From NCBI RefSeq assembly GCF_001565895.1, contig NZ_LSNE01000011.1:2333-66332 (forward strand): a DNA stretch of 64,000 bases, given 5' to 3'. Origin of the DNA: Paraglaciecola hydrolytica. GTDB lineage: Bacteria; Pseudomonadota; Gammaproteobacteria; Enterobacterales; Alteromonadaceae. The notes beneath the pieces are model-generated. The model searched no databases. It was not told the DNA's origin and saw only the letters and a list, made by a program, of their open reading frames with translations. Shown in pieces: positions 53,374 through 62,632 of this stretch. Every line of letters starts with the position of its first letter. The stretch's first letter is position 1. The position numbers and the translations under genes were made by a program.

Positions 53374-54680
53374 CAAGGTTTCATCTGCAGCTCGTCTTGT
53401 GCGGCTTTAATCACTAATTCGGCCATATCTGCGATGCGTATTTTTTGATCCATAGCACGTTTTTGTAAGGTGCGATAAGCGAGAGCTTCACTATGACCAA
53501 GTTGCTGCATCAATAGGAGTTTAGCCCTGTCGATTTGTTTTTGTTCAGCGATAGTGCGTTTGGCATTATTGAGTTCTTCACTCATTTTACGAATGTGTTC
53601 GGATTGGTCGCGCAGTAAATCATAAAACGAGTGGTGCACAGCCAGCGAGTCGGTATGTGATTTTTTGTGCTCGGTATTGCTTTCTGAGCCATGCAAACCG
53701 GGCAGGGAAGCGTCGAATAACATGCTCAAGGGTGAGTCTTGGCTTGCAGTCATCGTTGCGAGTTTTTGCAAACGTTTTTTATGGGAATGCAGTTCTTCGT
53801 TGGCGATTTTAACTCTTTGTTTGGCCACCTTAAGCAGGCGAATTGCAAGTTGCTGTTCGATCAAGTGCATTTGGTCGATGCGTTCTGTGGCCAGCTCGTA
53901 CCATATTTCACTGATCCCAGAATCGATGGGCGAACCGTCAGCCAGTTGTTGGATCATAGAGCGCATTTGATTCAAGGCGATGGTGGATGAATGCTTCTCT
54001 AAGTCTAACCATAACTGTCGCTCGTTTTGATTAGCAAATTCAATAAAGGTATCAAAACTGTGTAATTGAGAGTGTTGTAACTGCTCTAAACGTTCACACA
54101 GAGAATGGTCAAAATGGCTCTTGGCAAAACCCATGGCGCCCCAAGCACGTTCTTGTCCGGCGTATTCTTTGGCTTGAATAAAGTTAAAAAGAGCGACCAG
54201 CAATCGGGTAATAGTAGGGTCACTGGCGACATCAGCGGCTTCAAAAACCACCGCCAATAAACCTGCGACTAAACGGCAATAAGCTTGGGTGGATTCGAGC
54301 GCAGATATGGCCTGATGTTCCACTTTGTAACGTAATACACCCACATGATCCATACCTTGCAGTGCCAAGGTGACGCTATTAAGCAAACGCATATTGCCAG
54401 TTATTTCATCGCCAACTAGATATTTGGCAAGTAATTGACTGCGTAATAAGTCCTCGGCATCACGACTTTCTACAATTTGCACTCTGCGCTGTTGGGCAAA
54501 TCGTTCGCAACCTGAGCTCAGGAAGATATTGCTGATCCCGCGTTCTTTTTGAAACTGATGAATTAATTCACAGATAGAACTTACCACTTGGCAGTTTGAG
54601 GCCAAGTGTTGTAAGGCAGAAATTTCTGCATGTTTAGCCGCCAGTAAAAAACGTTTGGTGGTGTCGCTGTGTCCGCTCAT
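53370..54680 (-). CDS. NIT-domain ANTAR antiterminator (nitrate/nitrite sensor-like)
   Basis: The N-terminal part (about 20-270) resembles the NIT sensor fold (HQFQKERGISNIFLSSG). The C-terminal ANTAR RNA-binding domain (AKRTIAEQKQIDRAKLLLMQQLGHSEALAYRTLQKRAM) binds tandem hexaloop hairpins and prevents termination. The ATG at 54680 follows GGAG. NIT-ANTAR proteins (NasR-like) usually sit by nitrate assimilation genes; none is seen in this window. Confidence 0.85.
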   Translation of the reverse strand: MSGHSDTTKRFLLAAKHAEISALQHLASNCQVVSSICELIHQFQKERGISNIFLSSGCERFAQQRRVQIVESRDAEDLLRSQLLAKYLVGDEITGNMRLLNSVTLALQGMDHVGVLRYKVEHQAISALESTQAYCRLVAGLLAVVFEAADVASDPTITRLLVALFNFIQAKEYAGQERAWGAMGFAKSHFDHSLCERLEQLQHSQLHSFDTFIEFANQNERQLWLDLEKHSSTIALNQMRSMIQQLADGSPIDSGISEIWYELATERIDQMHLIEQQLAIRLLKVAKQRVKIANEELHSHKKRLQKLATMTASQDSPLSMLFDASLPGLHGSESNTEHKKSHTDSLAVHHSFYDLLRDQSEHIRKMSEELNNAKRTIAEQKQIDRAKLLLMQQLGHSEALAYRTLQKRAMDQKIRIADMAELVIKAAQDELQMKPC

Positions 54681-55006
54681 GGTTGGTGCTCCGGCTGATA
54701 GTGCGTTAGCGGGTTTGATGCGACCTAATAAGTAAGTTAAGCAATGCTTGTTCCAAACAAGAGGCATTAGTGGTTTTGATATTGATGTGAGTGTTAACTA
54801 TCGTTTAATGTCGGTTAAATTTATATGTGTAAGCATGGGCACAATAATTAAAGAAAGTAGGAAGAGCTTGGACAATGCTCAGATTAAAGCTGTTGTGTGT
54901 GATGTTTGGTGCGCTGACTGCACCAGTTTTAGGCAAGTTAATTTGCTTAACAGCAGCTAAAAAAGACACCAGCTAAGTTAGTAACTGGTGCCAAGACACA
55001 ATTAAA
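54681..55006. other. Gap with promoter region and terminator
   Basis: 326 nt between two - strand genes. It holds the NIT-ANTAR promoter and the terminator of the phosphatase gene (54959-54992). I looked for paired ANTAR hairpins and see none that are convincing. Confidence 0.45.
54959..54992 (-). terminator. Intrinsic terminator after phosphatase gene
   Basis: Read on the - strand, GGCACCAG, an AT-rich loop, CTGGTGTC and six T follow the stop of the gene at 55007. Confidence 0.85.
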
Positions 55007-56293
55007 TCAGTTTAAATATTTTTGACGTAACACCAACAAATCTTCATCACTAACATCCAATTCTTGTTTGATGTAATCCAAGATAGTGCCGTGTTCTGCT
55101 TCCATTTTAGCAATGGCGGCTTCAATCAAGGGTTGTGTTACACCTACTAGAGGTTGAGCAACGTCGGGTGGCAGGCTGGCAAACATTTTCATCATGGCTG
55201 CCATTTTGGGATCCATATCAGCATTGTTTTTTGGCATTAAGGCTTTGGGATCAAGATAGTGGTTGGTCGCTAAATAATCCTCAATAGCCGTTTGTTTATC
55301 TACGCCCAGAGCGCTTAAGACTAAGACTGCGCTAACACCAGTGCGATCTTTACCTGCGGTGCAGTGGAACAATAAACCATCATCACTTTTTACTAAGCTA
55401 CTAAACATCTCAGTATAATTTTGTTTTTGGTCGTCCAGAATTTTGGGGTAAAACTGCGCCATCATGCCTTCGAGCATTTCTTTAGACAAATCTGGGCGTC
55501 TGAGCAAGGTGCCAATTTCACTAAAATCAAAGTCCATTTCATAATCTTTTTGGATAACTTTAACTTCAGAGTCATGCCATTTGGTCACTTCGCTACTGCG
55601 CTCGGAGTTAGCGCGAAAATCCACTATGGTTTTAATGTCGAGTTCGTCAATGAACTGATAGTCCTGCTCAGTTAAACCGGCTAATACACCTGAACGGTAT
55701 ATTTTGCCCCATTTAACGGTTCTGCCGTCTGTGGTTGCATAACCGCCTAAGTCGCGAAAGTTACGCCCGCCTTCAAGGGGTAATAAACGGGCGGCGATTT
55801 CTAGTTTATCGCTAAAATAGGCTTGAGTTAAACTAAGGTTACGCGTGTCTTTGCGGAACCAAAATACTTGGTAATTACCAAAATCCATCAACAACTGATA
55901 ATACTCAGCAAAACCAGGTACCAAACCGTTTAAGGCGTTTTCACGGCTCCAGATCAGATCATAGTTTTCGTTGATCACTTCATCGGGAGACAACAACCAG
56001 CGTGGTTTCCATGAAATCGTCACTCCAGAATAATATTGTGCCACCAAAGGGGATTGGCACAAGCGCTCGGCGATGGTATCGGCATACAAAGATGACACGG
56101 CTAAAAAACGAAAACGCGGCAATGTAGGGTTAGATTGCGGCTGCATATCACAGCGATAATGGTAATAATCACTTAAGGTAAGAGGTTCAATACGCTGAGT
56201 TGAAAAATACAACATGGTCGCGAGGCTTGTTACGCTGAGCAATAATAAGCTAACAATGTAACCAAGTTTGGAGGTGCACAGTCGCCACAACAT
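55007..56293 (-). CDS. Tyrosine phosphatase with N-terminal periplasmic-binding-like region
   Basis: The N-terminus has one membrane helix (about 10-30). The C-terminal part is a Y_phosphatase3-type domain: GGRNFRDLGGY (175-185), KIYRSG, VDFR (224-227) and the P-loop HCTAGKDRTG (310-319) with nucleophile C311. Residues 40-160 look like part of a periplasmic binding fold (RFLAVSSLYADTIAERL; YQVFWFRKD), so this may be a fusion that works outside the inner membrane. Substrate unknown; an extracytoplasmic tyrosine or lipid phosphatase is plausible. Confidence 0.82.
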   Translation of the reverse strand: MLWRLCTSKLGYIVSLLLLSVTSLATMLYFSTQRIEPLTLSDYYHYRCDMQPQSNPTLPRFRFLAVSSLYADTIAERLCQSPLVAQYYSGVTISWKPRWLLSPDEVINENYDLIWSRENALNGLVPGFAEYYQLLMDFGNYQVFWFRKDTRNLSLTQAYFSDKLEIAARLLPLEGGRNFRDLGGYATTDGRTVKWGKIYRSGVLAGLTEQDYQFIDELDIKTIVDFRANSERSSEVTKWHDSEVKVIQKDYEMDFDFSEIGTLLRRPDLSKEMLEGMMAQFYPKILDDQKQNYTEMFSSLVKSDDGLLFHCTAGKDRTGVSAVLVLSALGVDKQTAIEDYLATNHYLDPKALMPKNNADMDPKMAAMMKMFASLPPDVAQPLVGVTQPLIEAAIAKMEAEHGTILDYIKQELDVSDEDLLVLRQKYLN

Positions 56294-56485
56294 CGAATAA
56301 ACCGCTTACTTAAATAATCCGCTGCAGTATATGGCATTTTTGTGGCAGAAATATTAAAGGCCATAAGTGCAGAAAATAGTCGCTAGCAAATAGTAACTAG
56401 CCACAAACCAATTATCTTTTGTAGCAACAGACTTGTACAATCGGCGCAAATCTAAAACCATCACTATTTTAAAAGGATGTTGCCT

Positions 56486-56977
56486 GTGTCACAGATTATT
56501 AGCCATACCCCAACTTGGGTTTTTGTGGTGTTTTTTGCCTTACTGACCTTGGGTTTTATGCAAAGCAAACAACGTAAAGTAAGAGTTAAGACCATTTTTA
56601 TTCTGCCACTGGCTATGGTGCTATTTTCTTTGTTTGGAGTTTACTCGGTTTTTGGTCTTTCCCTGGTAACTCTGGCACTTTGGGTTTTAGGCTTGGTACT
56701 CGCTTTAATGCTGGGACTAAAACTTGCCTACCCTAAGGTAGTTAGCTACTCACTAAAGAATAATAAATTAACTATTCCTGGCAGTTGGACTCCTCTTGCC
56801 TTGATGATGGCCATTTTTTTCACAAAGTATTTTATGGGTTTTGCCGTTGCTCGAAGTCTGCCCATAATTAACGACATGGTATTTATTGCGTTAATTTGTA
56901 TGTTATATGGTGTTTTTAGCGGTACCTTTTTAGCACGTTGTTTGGTGATGTTTAAGGCAAGTAAAAGCAGTGAATAG
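56486..56977 (+). CDS. Membrane protein, DUF6622-like
   Basis: About five helices in roughly 163 residues (WVFVVFFALLTLGFMQSK; FILPLAMVLFSLFGVYSV; LGLVLALMLGLKLAY). The GTG at 56486 has AAAAGGA 8 nt upstream; the ATG at 56477 overlaps that site. Its C-terminal KSSE and the stop region run into TAG-type repeats. A broken second copy of an internal segment lies at 57162. Function unknown. Confidence 0.7.
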   Translation: MSQIISHTPTWVFVVFFALLTLGFMQSKQRKVRVKTIFILPLAMVLFSLFGVYSVFGLSLVTLALWVLGLVLALMLGLKLAYPKVVSYSLKNNKLTIPGSWTPLALMMAIFFTKYFMGFAVARSLPIINDMVFIALICMLYGVFSGTFLARCLVMFKASKSSE

Positions 56978-57161
56978 TAGATAGTGACTAGAGGATAGTT
57001 AAAATCCTAAGCCATTTACCCTCTATAAACACAGGGAGTAGGTAGGACACAAATAACAAAGAGCAAAGAGTACTATTTTAATCCTGAGTGTGTCTTTATT
57101 ACTGTGGTAATAGTGTCAGGTTTAAAATTGTCTAACCAAATGGCTAAGTTATTCAGTGCAG

Positions 57162-57212
57162 GATAAACAATTAACTATTCCAGGTAGTTGGGTGCCGCTC
57201 ATGTTAAGTTAA
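57162..57212 (+). pseudogene. Remnant of a second DUF6622-like gene
   Basis: The frame DKQLTIPGSWVPLMLS-stop matches NKLTIPGSWTPLAL in the gene at 56486 (nucleotides near 56761-56800), so this is a fragment of a duplicated paralogue. No longer coding matches are seen on either side. Confidence 0.6.
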
Positions 57213-58066
57213 CGACTATCTAACAACTCTGTTTTATAAACGTGGCGAATAAGTTCAATCTCACGGGGATAAACGTACCAACGTTCATTGGCTGCGCGGT
57301 ACTCAGGTGTTGGACGGATTTTTAACAACATTTGATTAACTGAATCAATAACGTTTTTACCCCAATCTGTTTTAGGGCAGGCTACATAAGTTAAGTAATA
57401 GGGCGGAATTTCGTCTATGCCAATACTGCCAAATTGTTGAGTCTGTTTGGTATATTGAGAGCGCAAATAGTCTGCTATGTAAGGGTACTCAATAATATAC
57501 TCGATGCGTCCTAACTCTAACATTTGGATCAACTGCCTAGCGCTATTTACTCCTCGAATTAAATTAGAGGATGCTTGATGCTCATTTAGCAAAACATCAA
57601 TTTGTTGAGAGTATGATCGTCCGCTTTCTAAGATCCCTATAAATTGTTTATCGACCATAAGTTTTGCTAAGGAATATGACTTAGGATTGCCCAACTTAGC
57701 GATATTTTCTTGCTTCATGATAATACTGTTAGGCAAGGTCATCGCTGCTGGAATAGAGAAGTGCATATAGTCTTCACGCCCTTGATTTTTTAAAGTAAGT
57801 AGGTTGCAAATAGGTTCGCCATTTTTGGCTCCATGCCAATATCTTGCAAAATTCATCATCATATTATGGTGTTTATATTGGGGGAGATTTTGTTGATAAA
57901 GTGTTAGAAATACATCGGCAAGCCCCTTGCCTTTATCGTCCCCTTCTAAAATCATCAGCGGAGGCCAGTCTACTACCATCCAATTAATGGTTTCTTTAGC
58001 CGTTACCCTAACTGCAATGAGAGTCAAAAGCATAATGCAAATTAGGCTGGTTATTTTCTTTTTCAT
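57209..58066 (-). CDS. Periplasmic solute-binding-like protein (SBP_bac_3 type)
   Basis: 285 residues with a signal peptide (MKKKITSLICIMLLTLIAVRVTAKE) and the type-3 binding fold: NWMVVDWPPLMILEGDDKGKGLADVFL at the start and IDEIPPYYLTYVACPKTDWGKNVIDSVNQML near the end. No ABC permease is adjacent, so it may be a sensor-type or orphan binding protein (TIGR02285-like). Stand-alone gene. Confidence 0.78.
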   Translation of the reverse strand: MKKKITSLICIMLLTLIAVRVTAKETINWMVVDWPPLMILEGDDKGKGLADVFLTLYQQNLPQYKHHNMMMNFARYWHGAKNGEPICNLLTLKNQGREDYMHFSIPAAMTLPNSIIMKQENIAKLGNPKSYSLAKLMVDKQFIGILESGRSYSQQIDVLLNEHQASSNLIRGVNSARQLIQMLELGRIEYIIEYPYIADYLRSQYTKQTQQFGSIGIDEIPPYYLTYVACPKTDWGKNVIDSVNQMLLKIRPTPEYRAANERWYVYPREIELIRHVYKTELLDSR

Positions 58067-58220
58067 TTTTTAAGTGAGGGAAATAAACATATTATTTAAC
58101 AATAGCTTAATCCTAAGTTAAATGTATTAATAAATAAGTAGGTACAACTCTGCGGCCTTTCAATATCAACTCAATTTTTATTGTTTGACTCAGCAACACG
58201 AGGCTCAAAACTAATATCTC

Positions 58221-58586
58221 TTATCTCGACAACAACCATTTGATTGCATCTTGTTCAGTGTGAAACTGTTCGACAATATGGCCACATTGTTGTGCATGTT
58301 TCATGGCGGTTTTATTAATTTCTATATTAGAGTTGTAGATAACAGCGACTGTGGCATTTTTTAGTTCTTCTCGCGATGCTACAAATTTACCCCAAATTTT
58401 TTGTTCGGTTTCACTCATACTGCTCAACAAGCTTCTAGCATCTATCAATAATTTAGGCTTGTCACAATGGATATGATCAAGGGCAAGCTCAGTAATAATA
58501 GCCATTCGTTGATCTAAGGATACTTCACCTAAATAAACTATTTGAATGATGCCTAGTTCTTCAAGTTTCTTTATTTTATAAGGCAT
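58221..58586 (-). CDS. SpoIIAA-like/STAS-fold protein
   Basis: About 121 residues: IIQIVYLGEVSLDQRMAII, KLLIDARSLL, NATVAVIYNSNIEINKTAM and a last helix HTEQDAIKWLLSR fit the SpoIIAA-like fold. The ATG at 58586 is preferred over an upstream TTG. No conserved phosphoserine is certain. Function unknown. Confidence 0.65.
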   Translation of the reverse strand: MPYKIKKLEELGIIQIVYLGEVSLDQRMAIITELALDHIHCDKPKLLIDARSLLSSMSETEQKIWGKFVASREELKNATVAVIYNSNIEINKTAMKHAQQCGHIVEQFHTEQDAIKWLLSR

Positions 58587-58743
58587 AGTGATATTTTCCA
58601 AAACTGATCATAGGCATCTTGATCATACTTAATTTTTGCTGAGTAAATGTTATGTTATACAGAAAAATTTGATTTATTAACAATTGCTTAGCTCTCAATT
58701 CTAACTTGAAATTTAGCGAGCTGTTGGAATTTTGTAAACACAT

Positions 58744-59118
58744 TTATGGTGAGTTGGCTGATCCATTACAATCGTGAATGATACGTTTGTTTAAATATTC
58801 ACCGTTTACCACATTGATGCAACTCACTGCCCAATGACCGTCATTTTTTACCACTTCAACCACACCTACTGCTTCTGCTTGGTCAGCGTATAGATGAAAC
58901 TCAAATTCTTGCACCGCGCCATAACGTAAAGCTCTAAATACCCCAAACCACCAATCGTAAGTTACTTCATAATGACCTAGGGATTGCACTAATTCAGTTC
59001 TATCCTGTATCGCCATTTTGGCGTGGTGATAGGCCTGTGTAGTATTAAAAATTTTGTAAGCCCAAAAACTCATGCCAGCGATGATAACAATTAACCAAAG
59101 CATATTTTTATTCATCAT
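58744..59118 (-). CDS. Small membrane-anchored protein, function unknown
   Basis: 124 residues with an N-terminal helix (MLWLIVIIAGMSFWAYKIF) and a mixed domain of about 95 residues (YEVTYDWWFGVFRALRYGAVQEFEFHLY) with a beta-strand pattern seen in cystatin/cytochrome-c-oxidase-assembly-like folds. I cannot name a family. Confidence 0.6.
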   Translation of the reverse strand: MMNKNMLWLIVIIAGMSFWAYKIFNTTQAYHHAKMAIQDRTELVQSLGHYEVTYDWWFGVFRALRYGAVQEFEFHLYADQAEAVGVVEVVKNDGHWAVSCINVVNGEYLNKRIIHDCNGSANSP

Positions 59119-59386
59119 AAGGTCTCTATTTGTGTCAAAGTGGCTTGTTAAAGCATAAAGTGAACCAAGGATAAAGTACTTTAAAATCAGGTGCTTAATA
59201 AATTGTAATACGAGCGATATACCGGAAAATGATGAAAAAAATCATTATTTGGTGAATTGTACTACTGCAAGCTCTTAAAAAGAGCCATGATGTATTTTGG
59301 GTTAATTGAGCTTGAATAAGAGTGAGCTTGAATAAGAGCATGCACACAAACAACAATGATAAATGGCACATTAAGAGGCTGAGTAA

Positions 59387-61444
59387 ATGAAAAACGGGAT
59401 AAATATTGGTTTTGCGTTAATATTTTTATTAACTAGCAGCAATAGTTTGGCGGCACAAAATACTAAACGTGCACTGAAAGTAGATGATCTTTTTGCGATC
59501 AATAAAATAGCAGAACCACAAATAAGCCCTGATGAAAAATGGGTTGCTTATACCATTACGAGCAGTGACTTAACCAAGGATAAATCTGAGACCCGTGTGT
59601 GGATGAGCCCCGCTAAGGGTGGCGATGCTTTACCTATGACAGCCAAAGGCTATTCTGCCTCTGAGCCGCGTTTTAGTCCTGATGGTAAATACCTCAGTTT
59701 TATTGCCAAACGCAGTGAAAGTGGCGACGACAAAAAAGACAGTGAAGACAAACCCCAGGTTTGGGCCTTAAATCGATTGGGTGGTGAAGCACAGCAATTG
59801 ACCTCGGTAAAACAAGGTGTGTCAGGCTACGAATGGTCGCCCGATGGCAAACAATTGTTACTCTTGATTAAAGATCCACAGCCTTTTGAGTTAACGGAAG
59901 ACAAGGAAGATGATAAAAAACCCAGACCTCATGTAATTGATCGACTGCAATTTAAACTCGATTATGAAGGTTATCTTGACCGTTACCGCAGCCATTTATA
60001 CGTGTATACACCCCACTCTGACATAGCACCACGGCAAATTACCTCAGGTGATTTTGATGATTCCCAACCTGCTTGGAGCCCAGATGGTAAGTCGATTGCT
60101 TTTGTGAGTAATCGTACCAACGAGCCAGACAGCAATGCCAATACTGATATTTGGATAGTATCTGCGGATAACACCGATAAGGGCGCTACCTTATTTCAGT
60201 TAACCACTAACCCACGTGAAGATGATTCACCGGTGTGGAGCCCCGATGGCAAAAGTATCGCTTACAGCACTATTACCGCCTCACAAAAACTAATGTGGTA
60301 CGCCACCAATGAGTTAGCGTTGGTATCGGCTAAAGGTGGAGAAGCAAGCTTACTCACACCAGAGCTTGATCGTAACATTATCCAGCCCACATTCTCTGCC
60401 GATGGGCGTCAGGTGTTTTTTGTGCTCGAAGACAGTGGTGAGCAAAATCTTGCGTCGGTTTCGGTTAAAGGCGGCAGTATTAAACAACATGTAAAAGGTG
60501 AAATGGAAATCGAAGCCTATGCCATGCACGGAAAAACCACAGTGGTGTTAAGTAGCAAGCGCGAGCAAATGGCTGAGTTGTATACTGTGGACTCGGCTAA
60601 GTTAGTGCCACTGACCACGACAAACCAAGCATTAATGGCGCAATTAAATTTAGCCACAACCGAAAATATTCATTATAAAAGTGCTGATGGCACAGAAATA
60701 GAAGCCTTTGTGACCAAACCCCTAGGTTTTAATCCGGCTATGCAATATCCCTTGATTTTACATCCCCATGGCGGACCGGTGGCACAATACTCCTTTGCCT
60801 TTAATTTTCAGGCACAATTATTAGCGGCCAATGGTTATGTGGTATTGCAACCTAATCCTCGAGGTTCGTCTGGATATGGGCAGGATTTTTCACAGGCAAT
60901 TTTTGCCGATTGGGGCAATCTCGATTTTCAAGATGTGATGGCGGGAGTGGATTATCTAGTAGCACAGGGCTACGTTGACGCTGACAAGCTTGGGGTAGGT
61001 GGTTGGTCTTACGGTGGCATACTGACCAACTACGTTATTACTAAATCGACACGTTTTAAAGCCGCAATTTCAGGTGCCAGTGAAGCTTTGATGCGCTCTA
61101 ACTATGGCCATGATCAATATCAGCAAGGCTGGGAGATTGAGTTAGGTTTACCTTGGGAAAACGCCGCAGCCTGGGAAAAAATATCGTCCTTTAACGATGT
61201 GGCTAAGATCACCACGCCAACCTTATGGATGGGCGGCGGTAGCGATTGGAATGTACCTATTCTTAACTCCGAACAAATGTATCAGGCCATGAAACGTTTG
61301 GGGCGTCAAACTCAATTAGTGGTTTATCCGGGGGAGTTTCACGGCATCAATCGGCCGACTTTTCAAAAAGACCGTTTTGAGCGTTATTTGAGTTGGTACA
61401 ATCAATATATTAAAGGCATTGCGCCTGACTCAACGCTTCACTAA
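59387..61444 (+). CDS. S9 family peptidase (prolyl oligopeptidase/DPP-like)
   Basis: 685 residues: signal peptide (ending NSLAAQ), a WD-type propeller (FSPDGKYLSF, WSPDGKQLLL, WSPDGKSIAFVSN, WSPDGKSIAYS) and an alpha/beta hydrolase domain with GGWSYGG (nucleophile Ser541), GSDWNVP (Asp620) and GEFHG (His652). It should cleave short peptides, often after proline, in the periplasm or outside. The next gene follows at 42 nt and is probably co-transcribed. Confidence 0.93.
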   Translation: MKNGINIGFALIFLLTSSNSLAAQNTKRALKVDDLFAINKIAEPQISPDEKWVAYTITSSDLTKDKSETRVWMSPAKGGDALPMTAKGYSASEPRFSPDGKYLSFIAKRSESGDDKKDSEDKPQVWALNRLGGEAQQLTSVKQGVSGYEWSPDGKQLLLLIKDPQPFELTEDKEDDKKPRPHVIDRLQFKLDYEGYLDRYRSHLYVYTPHSDIAPRQITSGDFDDSQPAWSPDGKSIAFVSNRTNEPDSNANTDIWIVSADNTDKGATLFQLTTNPREDDSPVWSPDGKSIAYSTITASQKLMWYATNELALVSAKGGEASLLTPELDRNIIQPTFSADGRQVFFVLEDSGEQNLASVSVKGGSIKQHVKGEMEIEAYAMHGKTTVVLSSKREQMAELYTVDSAKLVPLTTTNQALMAQLNLATTENIHYKSADGTEIEAFVTKPLGFNPAMQYPLILHPHGGPVAQYSFAFNFQAQLLAANGYVVLQPNPRGSSGYGQDFSQAIFADWGNLDFQDVMAGVDYLVAQGYVDADKLGVGGWSYGGILTNYVITKSTRFKAAISGASEALMRSNYGHDQYQQGWEIELGLPWENAAAWEKISSFNDVAKITTPTLWMGGGSDWNVPILNSEQMYQAMKRLGRQTQLVVYPGEFHGINRPTFQKDRFERYLSWYNQYIKGIAPDSTLH

Positions 61445-61486
61445 CTCAATGTTTTATAGAAAAAACTACTTTTTTTAGGAGTCATA

Positions 61487-62104
61487 ATGTTACAAAAATT
61501 AACCTGCTGGGGTCTAGCCAGCTTTGTATTATTGAGCCCAATAGCACTTAGTGCTAAACAGCTAATAAGCCCAGCACCGCTGGTATCTATTCCTAGTCAT
61601 GATGCTTTTTTCGACAGTATTAAGACTTTGTGTGGTAAAGCTTTTGCGGGCAAGGTGACCTTGGATAACCAAGGCCCAAGTAGTATGGATGAGCAGCCTT
61701 TAGTCATGCATGTTAGAAAATGTAACGAGCAACAGTTACAGATCCCTTTTCATGTTGGCGATGATGCCTCGCGCACTTGGATCATCACTAAAACGGGTTC
61801 GGGATTATCGCTAAAACACGATCATCGCCACGCTGATGGTAGCCATGATGAATCCACTATGTATGGTGGCCATACTCAAGATGCAGGTTGGGCACAGGTA
61901 CAATCTTTCCCTGTCGACCAGTATTCAAAGGAAATGTTTGTGAAACAGGGCATCCCCCAATCAAGTAGCAATATTTGGCAGATGTATATCTACCCAGAGG
62001 TGTTTACCTATCGTTTGATCCGCGAAGGTCGAGAATTTAGAGTTGATTTTGATTTAAGCAAAGAAATAGCTAAACCTGCTGCGCCTTGGGGTTATCAGGA
62101 CTAA
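61487..62104 (+). CDS. Secreted protein of unknown function
   Basis: 205 residues with a signal peptide (LTCWGLASFVLLSPIALSAKQ). The mature part has HDAFFDSIKTLCGKAFAGKVTLD, LSLKHDHRHADGSHDESTMYGGHT and YIYPEVFTYRLIREGREFRVDFD. Histidine-rich HDHRHADGSHDE suggests metal contact, not proven. AGGAGT precedes the ATG. It follows the S9 peptidase gene. Confidence 0.75.
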   Translation: MLQKLTCWGLASFVLLSPIALSAKQLISPAPLVSIPSHDAFFDSIKTLCGKAFAGKVTLDNQGPSSMDEQPLVMHVRKCNEQQLQIPFHVGDDASRTWIITKTGSGLSLKHDHRHADGSHDESTMYGGHTQDAGWAQVQSFPVDQYSKEMFVKQGIPQSSSNIWQMYIYPEVFTYRLIREGREFRVDFDLSKEIAKPAAPWGYQD

Positions 62105-62176
62105 CAAGGTTATACCACCATTCTTTTAGGCTCTGTTTACTGATTTTGACTGCATAAATCAGTCTGCAGGGCTTTA

Positions 62177-62405
62177 ATACCAACTCCATTAAATAAATGT
62201 ACACTCAGCGAGAATTTAAAAGCACATAATCAAGGCGCTTGAATGAAGTAGTAGTGGCGCTCTTTCGAGTTCGAGTAACGCTGAGTATGTGCTTTTAAAA
62301 CTCGCCCTAAGGGAACGCCCCAGCGGATAAGGCTCTGCGTTCTCGCTATTTGAAAGGGTAAGGGCCGTGCGTTCTACGTGCCTATTTATTTAATGGAATT
62401 CGTAT
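62177..62405. mobile_element. MITE-like element, about 229 bp
   Basis: The ends ATACCAACTCCATTAAATAAATG and, inverted, ATACGAATTCCATTAAATAAATAGG match at most positions. The inside contains AAAAGCACATA...TATGTGCTTTTAAA words in inverted arrangement and no open frame. It lies between the secreted protein and the sensor gene. The structure is that of a non-autonomous IS derivative. Confidence 0.7.
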
Positions 62406-62632
62406 AACGCTTGCCCCTAAAACAAACCATGTTTAACCCAAATTGGATCAGCTGCTTATTGAATACCCAATCTAGGCTGGTTACAGGTGTTAAACCGCTC
62501 TTAGTTTATAGCTGCATTAAGTATCGCTATTACTAAATGTGTTAATTTATTGTAAATAAACTTCGTTAAATGCGACGATGATGGTAGTTTCAAGGTATAA
62601 AAAATAAGATAGTAAATATAGTGAAGATCCGC
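62406..62632. other. Upstream region of the sensor gene
   Basis: No gene is seen; the promoter of the sensor gene should be in this stretch. An in-frame GTG at 62621 lies 12 nt before the chosen ATG. Confidence 0.4.
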
